Translations under genes and position numbers: made by a program
Origin: BMS3ABIN04 sp965554225
Lineage (GTDB): Bacteria; Bacteroidota; Ignavibacteria; Ignavibacteriales; Melioribacteraceae
Length of the DNA: 8,711 bases
Direction of reading: 5' to 3'
Assembly: GCA_965554225.1 (NCBI GenBank)
Contig: CBEVZC010000125.1
Span: 1 to 8,711 of the forward strand
The notes under the pieces: model-generated
The model's database searches: none
What the model was told of the DNA's origin: nothing
What the model saw: the letters and a program-made list of their open reading frames with translations, nothing else
In this document: positions 1 to 6,965 of the stretch, piece after piece
Numbering within the stretch: position 1 is the first letter of the stretch
Layout of the letters: each line of letters begins with the position of its first letter

Positions 1-490
1 CAATACCGTGTATACCAATTTCAGCTCCTAAAGGCGTATTGGAAGGAGGACATTGGTTGTGGTCATATGAATATTTAATTTCCATGTAATCTTTTCTTGT
101 AATAAGTCTATTTTGTAAAGCTTCCGCTGCATCTTTTGGTGTTGGGTAATTTAGTTGAAGATTTTTATAATATTTAAAATTTGTATCTTTTTTGCATATT
201 CTATATTTACCAATTGGTGTTGCATAGTCTCCCTTGAAAATTTTTATATTGCTGTTATTTCTTCCAAACACAGCTTTATAGCTTTTTATTTTCGTTTCAT
301 TTGAGTAAAGATCCAAATGATAATTTTTACGATCAACAATTATGCGTACATTATAAAGTTCAGTTAACCCTTTTTTCTGCATTGCTTCTTGGAGAGTTGT
401 TTCTCTAATATTAAGAATAATTCCGTAAAAAATCATCCCAATAAAAAATATTAGAATACTAGCTATTATATAAACTATATTTCGAAACAT
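1..490 (-). CDS. Membrane-anchored L,D-transpeptidase-like (YkuD) protein, N-terminal part; runs off the window
   Basis: The first 163 codons are present and the 3' end lies beyond base 1. Residues 4-27 form one hydrophobic segment (a signal anchor or uncleaved signal), so the rest should face the periplasm. From residue 50 the sequence follows the YkuD fold: VDRKNYHLDLY at 52-62, KGDYATPIGKYRI at 86-98, a YPTPKD segment at 115-120 and LGAEIGIHGI at 154-163. The HG pair is where the conserved YkuD histidine sits; the catalytic SxGCxR segment would follow and is cut off, so activity cannot be judged. The family makes or breaks peptidoglycan links at meso-diaminopimelate. The SL.L.YP..D-like stretch recalls the YafK/DpaA branch, which is inference. 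ATG at 490 is the first start after an in-frame TGA four codons upstream. The SD is poor, and 178 bases separate it from maeB. Confidence 0.85.
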   Translation of the reverse strand, partial: MFRNIVYIIASILIFFIGMIFYGIILNIRETTLQEAMQKKGLTELYNVRIIVDRKNYHLDLYSNETKIKSYKAVFGRNNSNIKIFKGDYATPIGKYRICKKDTNFKYYKNLQLNYPTPKDAAEALQNRLITRKDYMEIKYSYDHNQCPPSNTPLGAEIGIHGI

Positions 491-613
491 ACAAACTGAT
501 CACAAGATTAATTATTTTCAGTATTTTTTATACAATTAAAAAATACAAGAATAAAAAAGTACAAAAAATAAAATTCTTAATCACTTAGGAGAGAAATTAT
601 GAATAATTAAATT

Positions 614-659
614 AAAGGACTAAGATAAATATAATTATTGCAATTTACCTCAGTCCTTT
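614..659 (-). terminator. Intrinsic terminator of maeB
   Basis: Bases 614-630 and 643-659 pair as a 17-bp stem around a 12-base loop, nine bases past the maeB stop codon. Two positions are not Watson-Crick. Read as minus-strand RNA both become G-U wobbles, whereas on the plus strand they would be A-C mismatches, so the fold works properly only for the maeB transcript. The stem ends in CCUUU and is followed by a U/A-rich tail rather than a pure U-run. It separates maeB from the transpeptidase gene downstream. Confidence 0.75.
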
Positions 660-668
660 GAAAAATGA

Positions 669-2921
669 TTAGCTTTTTGACGCTTCTACTACGGCAATAG
701 CAGTCATGTTAATAATTTCATCAACACTAGCGCCGCGCTGAAGAACATGAACAGGTTTTTTCATGCCCATCAAAATTGGTCCAATCATGGTTGCATCAGT
801 TAATCTTTGGAAAAGTTTATAAGCTATGTTACCTGAATGGAGGTCCGGGAAAACCAGAACGTTAGCTCCGCCTTTGATATTAGTAAACGGGAATTCGTTT
901 GCCAGTATTTCTGCATCTACAGCTGTATCTGCTTGCATTTCGCCATCAATAATAATATCAGGTCTCGTTTCATTTACAATTTTAACAGCATCGGTTATCT
1001 TTTGAACTTGCGGATGTTTAACACTTCCAAAGTTGCTGAATGATAACATTGCCACTTTTGGTTCGATGTCGAATTCTTTAACAGTATCGGCAGCACTAAT
1101 GGCAATCTTTGCCAGATTTTCTGCATTAGGCATGATATTAACAGTTGTGTCCGCTAAGAAATATATTTTTCTATTGTGAATCATAATATATAAACCGGAT
1201 ACCAAACCAATATTTTCTTTTACGCCAACACATTGTAATGCAGGTTTTATAGTGTAAGGATAATGGCGCGTTATACCGCCAATCAAAGCATCTGCATCAC
1301 CGTTTCTAACCATCATTGATCCAAAATAGTTGGATCTGATTAGAAATTTCTTAGCATCGCCTTTAGTTACACCTTTTCTTTGACGTAAGGAAAAGAAATC
1401 CTCAGCATAAGTCTCCAACTTATCTGAGTTTTCAGGGTCAATTATGTCGCAGAAACCTTTTGTAAATCCAAATTCTTCAATTTTAGATCTGATAACTTCT
1501 TCGTTACCTAAAAGGACCGGTTTAGCTAATTTTTCAAACGTAGCTATATGGTATGCAGCCCTGATAATTCTATCATCTTCACCATCCGGATAAACAACTC
1601 TCTTTGGTGTTCGCTGAGCTTTTTGTACCATTATTCTCATAATTTCTTGAGAAAATCCCAAACGTTCTTTTAATTCGTTTTCATATGACTGCCAATCTTT
1701 AATTATATGTCTTGCCACACCTGTTTCGATAGCGGCTTTTGCAACGGCAGGAGCAACCTTCCATAAGACTCTGGGATCAAACGGTTTTGGAATAATATAA
1801 TTTTTACCAAATGTAAATTCTTGATTTGCATAAGCTTTAAGTACTACATCCGGTACTTCTTCTTTCGCCAAATCTGCTAAAGCTTTCACGGCGGCGAGTT
1901 TCATTTCGTCATTTATTGCAGTTGCTCTTACATCTAAAGCGCCTCTAAAAATAAATGGAAATCCTAAAACATTATTTACTTGATTTGGATAATCACTTCT
2001 TCCTGTTGCCATTACTAAATCATCTCTTACGGCAGTTGCATCTTCATATGTTATTTCGGGATCGGGATTAGCCAAGGCAAAAATAACAGGATGCGGAGCC
2101 ATGCTTTTTACCATATCCTGAGAAACTAAATTCGGCTTTGAAAGTCCTACAAAAACATCCGCGCCATTCATTGCATCTTCAAGTGAATCGTATTTCTTTT
2201 CCGTTGCAAATTCTTGTTTGTATGGATTTAAATCGGTTCTTCCTTTGTGAATATGTCCCTTAGAATCAAACATAGCTATATTTTCTTTTTTAACACCAAG
2301 CTTAACATAAAGTTTGCTGCATGCTATACCGGCAGCGCCTGCTCCAACAATTACGAATCTTATATTTCCCAAATCTTTCTTTGCTATCTCTGCAGCATTT
2401 ATAATGGCTGCGGATGAAATTATAGCGGTTCCATGCTGATCGTCATGAAAAACAGGAATGTTTACGGTCTTTTTTAGTTCCTCTTCGACCTCAAAACATT
2501 CGGGAGCTTTTATATCTTCCAAATTTACTCCGCCAAAAGTCGGTTCAAGTAATTGGACTGCTTTTATTATCTCCTTTGGATCTTTTGTTTTTAATTCAAG
2601 ATCAAATACATCAATATCGGCAAATCTTTTAAATAAAACCCCTTTTCCTTCCATAACAGGTTTACCGGCTAAAGGACCAATATCGCCGAGTCCTAAAACG
2701 GCAGTTCCGTTAGAAACCACAGCGACTAAATTTCCTTTAGTAGTATACTTAAAAACATCATCTTCATTTTTTTCGATTTCTCTACATGGTTCTGCAACTC
2801 CGGGCGTGTAGGCTAAGCCTAACTCTCTGGAAGTAAAACAAGGTTTTGTGGCTTTAACCTCAATCTTTCCGGGTCTGCCTTTACTATGATAATCAAGAGC
2901 TTCTTGCTTTCTCATTCCCAT
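669..2921 (-). CDS. maeB: NADP-dependent-type malic enzyme with C-terminal phosphotransacetylase-like domain
   Basis: This cytoplasmic enzyme oxidatively decarboxylates malate to pyruvate, linking the TCA cycle to pyruvate/acetyl-CoA and reducing power. At 750 residues it matches the hybrid MaeB class (E. coli MaeB is about 759). The malic N-domain carries the catalytic tyrosine in YTPGVAEP (Y38) and the lysine in MEGKG (K93). Metal ligands are E135 and D136 (NLEDIKAPE) and D161 (FHDDQHGT). The nucleotide-binding loop GAGAAG is at 192-197. From about residue 430 to the end is a PTA-like domain, starting near RVVYPDGEDDR (441) and including DALIGGITRHYPYT. In characterised MaeB proteins this domain is regulatory (acetyl-CoA sensing) rather than a working phosphotransacetylase. 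Cofactor preference (NADP or NAD) is taken from the family. The ATG is preceded by TAAGGA at about 8 bases. A candidate promoter lies upstream and a terminator follows, so it is probably monocistronic. Confidence 0.96.
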   Translation of the reverse strand: MGMRKQEALDYHSKGRPGKIEVKATKPCFTSRELGLAYTPGVAEPCREIEKNEDDVFKYTTKGNLVAVVSNGTAVLGLGDIGPLAGKPVMEGKGVLFKRFADIDVFDLELKTKDPKEIIKAVQLLEPTFGGVNLEDIKAPECFEVEEELKKTVNIPVFHDDQHGTAIISSAAIINAAEIAKKDLGNIRFVIVGAGAAGIACSKLYVKLGVKKENIAMFDSKGHIHKGRTDLNPYKQEFATEKKYDSLEDAMNGADVFVGLSKPNLVSQDMVKSMAPHPVIFALANPDPEITYEDATAVRDDLVMATGRSDYPNQVNNVLGFPFIFRGALDVRATAINDEMKLAAVKALADLAKEEVPDVVLKAYANQEFTFGKNYIIPKPFDPRVLWKVAPAVAKAAIETGVARHIIKDWQSYENELKERLGFSQEIMRIMVQKAQRTPKRVVYPDGEDDRIIRAAYHIATFEKLAKPVLLGNEEVIRSKIEEFGFTKGFCDIIDPENSDKLETYAEDFFSLRQRKGVTKGDAKKFLIRSNYFGSMMVRNGDADALIGGITRHYPYTIKPALQCVGVKENIGLVSGLYIMIHNRKIYFLADTTVNIMPNAENLAKIAISAADTVKEFDIEPKVAMLSFSNFGSVKHPQVQKITDAVKIVNETRPDIIIDGEMQADTAVDAEILANEFPFTNIKGGANVLVFPDLHSGNIAYKLFQRLTDATMIGPILMGMKKPVHVLQRGASVDEIINMTAIAVVEASKS

Positions 2922-2978
2922 CGGAATTTTCCTTATAATATTAAATAATTTTTTGACTAAAAAGACATTTTTGTCTTA

Positions 2979-3012
2979 CAAAAGATAATCATATTAATTC
3001 GGAAGACAAAAA
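2979..3012 (-). promoter_or_regulatory. Candidate maeB promoter, Bacteroidota-type
   Basis: On the minus strand TTTTTG (3012-3007) is followed after 19 bases by TATCTTTTG (2987-2979). This is close to the Bacteroidota housekeeping consensus TTG-N19/20-TAnnTTTG but carries one extra T in the -7 element. It lies about 60 bases upstream of the maeB ATG, in the 234-base gap after frr. A similar arrangement before rplM adds support. There is no experimental evidence, and AT-rich spacers give chance matches. Confidence 0.45.
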
Positions 3013-3013
3013 G

Positions 3014-3028
3014 ATAAAGGGGCTTTAT
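3014..3028 (-). terminator. Weak candidate terminator after frr
   Basis: On the minus strand ATAAAG-CCC-CTTTAT forms a 6-bp stem followed directly by CTTTTTG. The stem has a single G-C pair and only a three-base loop, so it would be a poor terminator alone. It lies about 130 bases after the frr stop and abuts the -33 element of the candidate maeB promoter. I see no better hairpin in the rest of the 2922-3155 gap, which otherwise holds only AT-rich sequence. Confidence 0.25.
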
Positions 3029-3155
3029 TAAGATTTATTTTATTAAATTAGAAAAATGATAAGATTAATTTTTTACAAACAAATCTTTTTATCTGTAACT
3101 ATTGATAGATAGAAATGATTCTTTCTTTTAGTACGAAAATTACAATAAAAACAAA

Positions 3156-3710
3156 CTAAACTTCCAGAATTTCTTTTTCTTTTTCTTTAATTAGTTCATC
3201 TATTGTTTTTATATGTTTATCAGTTAATTTTTGTACTTCGTCCTCGGAATCATATCTTAAATCTTCCGAAAGTTCTTTTGCTTTCTCAGCTTTTTTCAGG
3301 TGTTCGTTAGCATCTCTTCTAATATTTCTTATAGCAATTTTAGCGTCTTCGCCAAATTTTTTAACTAGTTTAACCAGTTCTTTTCTTCTCTCTTCGTTTA
3401 ATGGGGGAATTGGAATTTTTATGTTTGTCCCATCATTAGCCGGATTAAGGCCAAGATCCGCTTTTAGAATAGCTCTTTCAATATCGTTTACTACAGATTT
3501 ATCCCATGGAGTTATGGAAAGTGTGTGGGAATCTAAGACGCTTACATTTGCGGTTTGGTTTAAGGGAGTTGGGTTGCCATAGTATTCTACTTTTATACCG
3601 TCTAACAGTGCTGTAGTGGCTTTCCCGGTTCTGATTTTAGCAATTTCGTGACGAAATGCTTCAATGGATTTATCCATTCTGCTTCGGGTATCAACTAATA
3701 TTGGATGCAT
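3156..3710 (-). CDS. frr: Ribosome recycling factor
   Basis: RRF acts with EF-G to split the post-termination ribosome into subunits. The 184 residues match the family length (E. coli 185). The N-terminal strand of the three-helix bundle contains the conserved IRTGKA stretch (residues 26-31), and domain II has VEYYGNPTPLNQ and LSITPWDKS. The C-terminal half of the bundle begins at PPLNEERRKELVKLVKK and includes AIRNIRRDAN, the conserved basic surface contacting 23S rRNA. The start is well set: GGAGGA lies 6 bases before the ATG. It sits 23 bases after the pyrH stop, so the two are almost certainly cotranscribed. The pyrH-frr pair is conserved across bacteria. Confidence 0.98.
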   Translation of the reverse strand: MHPILVDTRSRMDKSIEAFRHEIAKIRTGKATTALLDGIKVEYYGNPTPLNQTANVSVLDSHTLSITPWDKSVVNDIERAILKADLGLNPANDGTNIKIPIPPLNEERRKELVKLVKKFGEDAKIAIRNIRRDANEHLKKAEKAKELSEDLRYDSEDEVQKLTDKHIKTIDELIKEKEKEILEV

Positions 3711-3733
3711 GAAAACTCCTCCGATAATTTTGT

Positions 3734-4474
3734 TTATGAATTTTCATTTATTTCATCGTTTTTTACTGCGGTTCCTATGCTGTTGCCGGTAACTAATTTT
3801 AAAAGATTATCGGCTTTATTAACATTCAGAACAACAATAGGTAATTCATTTTCTCTGCATAGACTTATTGCCGTTAAGTCCATTACTCTCAAATTTCTTT
3901 TTAAAATATCTAGATATGAAATTTCAGGGATAAAGGATGCTTTGGGATTTTTATTAGGGTCCGAATCGTAAATACCATCTACTTTTGTACCTTTAATAAT
4001 TACATCAGCTTCTATTTCAACTGCACGAAGTGAAGCAGCAGTATCCGTACTAAAATACGGGTGACCTGTGCCGGCTCCGAATATTACAATTCGCTCTTTT
4101 TCAAGATGACGGATAGCTCTTCTCCTAATATAAGGTTCGGCTATTTCATTCATATTAATAGCACTCATTAAGCGTGTGTACATATTATTATTTTCACATG
4201 CATTCTGAAGGGCAAGAGAATTTATCATTGTTGCCAGCATTCCCATCATATCGCCGGTTACTCTATCAATGCCTTGTGCATTAGCATTAAGTCCGCGATA
4301 AATGTTTCCGCCGCCAATAACAATTCCAATTTCAACTCCAAGGTCATGAATTTTTTTAATTTCCTTTGCAAAGAAGTCCAATATCGCCGGATCGATTCCA
4401 AATTCATTCTCTCCTGCTAAAGCTTCACCGCTTAACTTTACTAAAATTCTTTTGTATTTAAGAGTATTTTTCAT
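3734..4474 (-). CDS. pyrH: UMP kinase (uridylate kinase)
   Basis: It phosphorylates UMP to UDP with ATP in pyrimidine nucleotide synthesis, as a cytoplasmic hexamer of the amino-acid-kinase fold. Visible motifs in order are KRILVKLSGEAL (phosphate-binding start), GIVIGGGNIYRG, DRVTGDMMGMLATMINSLAL (UMP and oligomer contacts), GTGHPYFSTDTAASLRA and KGTKVDGIYDSDP (ATP-site aspartates), then MDLTAISLCRENELPI. I chose the ATG at 4474 (246 residues). An upstream TTG at 4486 would add four residues (250) and a GTG at 4483 three, but neither has a good SD and the family normally begins a few residues before YKRIL. No strong SD is visible for the ATG either. The start lies only 20 bases past a strong terminator hairpin, so expression depends on readthrough or an internal promoter I could not find. 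Confidence 0.96.
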   Translation of the reverse strand: MKNTLKYKRILVKLSGEALAGENEFGIDPAILDFFAKEIKKIHDLGVEIGIVIGGGNIYRGLNANAQGIDRVTGDMMGMLATMINSLALQNACENNNMYTRLMSAINMNEIAEPYIRRRAIRHLEKERIVIFGAGTGHPYFSTDTAASLRAVEIEADVIIKGTKVDGIYDSDPNKNPKASFIPEISYLDILKRNLRVMDLTAISLCRENELPIVVLNVNKADNLLKLVTGNSIGTAVKNDEINENS

Positions 4475-4493
4475 AATAGACACCAATATAAAA

Positions 4494-4524
4494 AAAAGGT
4501 CTTATTAAAAAAATAAGACCTTTT
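4494..4524 (-). terminator. Strong intrinsic terminator/attenuator between tsf and pyrH
   Basis: Bases 4494-4506 and 4512-4524 form a perfect 13-bp stem with a 5-base loop. On the minus strand the last arm runs straight into a T-run (about eleven Ts counting the end of the stem). It begins nine bases after the tsf stop codon. The opposite strand has only four Ts and then AG, so termination should favour the tsf direction. There is no space for a promoter between it and the pyrH start, so it probably works as a partial terminator setting the ratio of tsf to pyrH-frr mRNA. Confidence 0.88.
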
Positions 4525-4532
4525 AGATTAAA

Positions 4533-5399
4533 TTATTTATTTTCATCACTTATATGGAACCGATGGAATAATCTAATTTTTGCATCGGTGGAAAATTTGT
4601 TATTTAATTCCTTCATAATAATACCAACCGATTTAGTATTATCTTTTATAGAGGTTTGTTCAAACAAACAATTTTCCTGGAAATATTTATTTAATTTTCC
4701 TTCTGCTATTCTTTCCAAAATCTGTTCCGGTTTCCCTTCTTTACGAGCGACCTCTTTATAAATTTCTTTCTCTTTTTCTATAACTTCTACCGGAACCTCT
4801 TCGCGATAAACATAGATAGGTTTCATTGCGGCAACTTGCATGGCAAAATCTTTTATTGTTGGTATAAATTCTTTTCCTTCATCGTTAGTATTATCAACAG
4901 TAACTAAAACTCCAAGTTTTGAACCATGATGAACATAGTCCACAACAACACCGTTCTCGGCATTTTCAATAGCAAATCTTGAAATTTCTATTTTCTCGCC
5001 AATTTTCCCCGTAATATCAAGGAGTGTATCTTTTATTTTACGGCCTTCGTTCTCTGCTTCCAAAAGTTCATTTAATGTCGCTGGAGCTTGTCCAACAATT
5101 GTATTCATAACAGAGTTTGCAAAACCGACAAAGTCATCACTTTTAGCCACAAAATCTGTTTCACAATTAATTTCCAGAATTATTCCTTTAGAATTATTAT
5201 CAAGAATTTTTGTTAGAACAATTCCTTCTTTAGCGGATCTTTCAGCTCTTTTTGCTGCAACCGCAGCACCTTTTTTTCTTAAGACTTCAATAGCTTTGTC
5301 AAAATCTCCATCTGCTTCTACAAGAGCTTTTTTACAATCCATCATTCCGGCGCCGGTTTTATCTCGTAGTTCTTTAACTTGTTTTGCTGTTATAGCCAT
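4533..5399 (-). CDS. tsf: Elongation factor Ts (EF-Ts)
   Basis: This is the guanine-nucleotide exchange factor that recycles EF-Tu-GDP to EF-Tu-GTP during translation. Its 288 residues are normal for the family (E. coli 283). The N-terminal UBA-like domain (about 1-50) has KELRDKTGAGMMDCKKALVE. The core carries the signature NCETDFVAKSDDF with TDFV at 81-84, the residues that disturb the EF-Tu Mg2+ site. The coiled-coil/C-terminal part has the usual KYFQENCLFEQ segment and ends in a short charged tail. The ATG has AAGGAA about 10 bases upstream and sits 24 bases after the rpsB stop, the classic rpsB-tsf pair. A strong terminator follows directly. Confidence 0.98.
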   Translation of the reverse strand: MAITAKQVKELRDKTGAGMMDCKKALVEADGDFDKAIEVLRKKGAAVAAKRAERSAKEGIVLTKILDNNSKGIILEINCETDFVAKSDDFVGFANSVMNTIVGQAPATLNELLEAENEGRKIKDTLLDITGKIGEKIEISRFAIENAENGVVVDYVHHGSKLGVLVTVDNTNDEGKEFIPTIKDFAMQVAAMKPIYVYREEVPVEVIEKEKEIYKEVARKEGKPEQILERIAEGKLNKYFQENCLFEQTSIKDNTKSVGIIMKELNNKFSTDAKIRLFHRFHISDENK

Positions 5400-5423
5400 T
5401 TTAATCTATTCCTTATTTTACTT

Positions 5424-6425
5424 TTATTTATTTTCTTTTGTATTATTATTTTCTGTTGGTGTAGTTCCTTTATTATCATCTATATTGGTTTCTTCGGGTT
5501 TTGCTTCAACTTTAGGTTCGGTTTTAGTACCTACTTTTTCAGCTGTATCATTATTTTTTGTTTCTTTTGCTGTTTCTTTTTTAGCGGCTTCAGCTTTTTC
5601 AGGAACATCTTTTTTCTCACCTTTTGCATCGAATTTTACTCTTCTAACTCTATGTTTTTTTTCTTTCTTTTCGGATAAGACGGCTTCTTTTTCTTTTTTC
5701 TCTCTTTCTTTTTCAGCTGCTTCTTCGGCTTTAATTTCTTTATGCTTTTGAGTTCCCTCTATGATCGCATCTGACATAACTTCTGATATTAACTCAACAG
5801 TTCTTACAGCGTCATCATTAGCCGGGATTACATAATTAACCGGTTCAGGATCGCAATTAGTATCTACAATAGCAAAAATAGGGATATTCAGTCTTAAAGC
5901 TTCTCTAACGGCAATTGACTCTTTTTTAATATCAACAATAAATAAAGCTCCTGGCATTCGTTTTAGTGTTTCGATACCGTCTAAAATTTTTCTCAATTTA
6001 TCTCGTTCGCGGGTTAAAAAGAGTTGTTCTTTTTTAGTTATTTGATCAAAAGTACCATCTGTTTCCATCTTCTCGATGTTCTGCATTCTTTTAATGCTTT
6101 TCCGTATTGTAGAAAAGTTTGTAAGCATACCGCCGAGCCATCTTTCGCTGACCCAGTTCATTCCGCTTTTTTTTGCTTCGGCAGCAATTGTTTCTTTTGC
6201 TTGTTTTTTCGTCCCGACAAAAAGCACGGTTTTACCGCTTGCGGCAACTTCGCGTAATTTTTCTGCAGCTACTTCAATAGCTCTTTGTGTCTTTTTCAAA
6301 TCAATAATATGAATCCCGTTTTTCTCCATGAAAATATAGGGTTTCATTTTGGGGTTCCAACGACGTGTTAAATGTCCGAAGTGTGCACCGGCTTCTAATA
6401 GCTGAGCAATATCAACTTTCTGCAT
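5424..6425 (-). CDS. rpsB: 30S ribosomal protein S2 with long charged C-terminal extension
   Basis: S2 binds the neck between head and body of the 30S subunit and is needed for S1 docking in many bacteria. Residues 1-227 are a complete S2: the first signature is GAHFGHLTRRWNPKM (about 13-27), and the second region is PGALFIVDIKKESIAVREA followed by PIFAIVDTNCDP. E. coli S2 is 241 residues; this protein has 333. From about residue 228 the sequence becomes low-complexity and charged, first K/E-rich helical (228-256), then a basic patch HRVRRVKF (258-265), then A/K/E/T/P-rich and an acidic-polar N/T/E end. The tail is probably disordered. The ATG has AGGAG five bases upstream. The gene starts after a 141-base spacer from rpsI and is followed 24 bases later by tsf. 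Confidence 0.97.
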   Translation of the reverse strand: MQKVDIAQLLEAGAHFGHLTRRWNPKMKPYIFMEKNGIHIIDLKKTQRAIEVAAEKLREVAASGKTVLFVGTKKQAKETIAAEAKKSGMNWVSERWLGGMLTNFSTIRKSIKRMQNIEKMETDGTFDQITKKEQLFLTRERDKLRKILDGIETLKRMPGALFIVDIKKESIAVREALRLNIPIFAIVDTNCDPEPVNYVIPANDDAVRTVELISEVMSDAIIEGTQKHKEIKAEEAAEKEREKKEKEAVLSEKKEKKHRVRRVKFDAKGEKKDVPEKAEAAKKETAKETKNNDTAEKVGTKTEPKVEAKPEETNIDDNKGTTPTENNNTKENK

Positions 6426-6520
6426 GATTTCTCCTGTTTTTTCTTCTACTTTCGTCGTTTTTGCCGCAAATCCTTTTCTTTAAGGACACAGGTGACAAAT
6501 CGGAAAGTATGAATAATTAA

Positions 6521-6547
6521 AAAAATTAACGAATAAATAAAATTCGT
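6521..6547 (-). terminator. Weak hairpin with T-run after rpsI
   Basis: On the minus strand ACGAAT (6547-6542) and ATTCGT (6534-6529) form a 6-bp stem with a 7-base loop, followed by TAATTTTTTTAA. It begins about 20 bases past the rpsI stop. The short stem suggests partial termination or an RNA-processing or stability element rather than full termination. The remaining rpsI-rpsB spacer also has a small hairpin with arms at 6471-6475 and 6482-6486 (TCCTT/AAGGA), 46 bases before the rpsB start. No promoter matching the pattern seen elsewhere is evident there. Confidence 0.35.
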
Positions 6548-6566
6548 ATTGGAATATATTGTAAAA

Positions 6567-6953
6567 TTATCTTTTTGAGAATTGGAATTTCTTTCTCGCT
6601 TTCGGCTGACCGGCTTTTTTCCTTTCAACCATTCTTGGATCTCTCCTCAATAAACCTTCAGGTTTTAGAACTTTTCTGTATTCGGGATTGATATCGACTA
6701 ATGCTCTTGAGATAGCTAATCTTACAGATTCAGATTGTCCTGTAATACCGCCGCCGTTTGTATTAGCCAAGATATCATACTTGCCTAAGGTTTCTGTTAG
6801 GCTTAGCGGAAGAAGAACTTGATCTCTATTCGTTTTTTGTGGAAAATATTTTTCAAATTCCCTTTTATTTACTGTAATTTTCCCGGAGCCGTTTCTCAAG
6901 ATAACGCGAGCAATTGCATTTTTCCTTCTTCCGATAAAAATTTTGTCTGCCAT
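6567..6953 (-). CDS. rpsI: 30S ribosomal protein S9
   Basis: S9 sits in the head of the 30S subunit, and its C-terminal tail reaches the P-site tRNA anticodon stem-loop. At 128 residues it is full length (E. coli 130). It has the usual start around GRRKNAIARV, the central GGGITGQSESVRLAISRAL signature, the LRRDPRMVERKK segment and the conserved SKR end, which provides the tRNA-contacting arginine. The ATG is preceded by GAGGA at about 7 bases. It begins 12 bases after the rplM stop, so rplM-rpsI is one transcription unit as in most bacteria. Confidence 0.98.
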   Translation of the reverse strand: MADKIFIGRRKNAIARVILRNGSGKITVNKREFEKYFPQKTNRDQVLLPLSLTETLGKYDILANTNGGGITGQSESVRLAISRALVDINPEYRKVLKPEGLLRRDPRMVERKKAGQPKARKKFQFSKR

Positions 6954-6965
6954 TAAAATTCCTCG

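Noticed and set aside
491..613. Possible promoter for the transpeptidase gene (TATTCTTG, TATTTTTTG)
   Set aside because: These are only near matches to TAnnTTTG in very AT-rich sequence, and none has a TTG at the right spacing.
2458..2811. Plus-strand open frame of 117 codons
   Set aside because: Antisense to the conserved malic-enzyme domain of maeB; serine/phenylalanine-rich with no recognisable motif.
5296..5751. Plus-strand open frame of 151 codons rich in F and S (and a 99-codon one at 5379-5678)
   Set aside because: Antisense to the K/E-rich tail of rpsB and the start of tsf. AAA/GAA codons read backwards give TTT/TTC, which explains the length and composition; there is no RBS or family signature.
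6446..6628. Minus-strand open frame of 60 codons with a hydrophobic stretch
   Set aside because: It overlaps the 3' end of rpsI in another frame and crosses the AT-rich spacer; the hydrophobic segment comes from poly-A/T sequence and no SD is seen.
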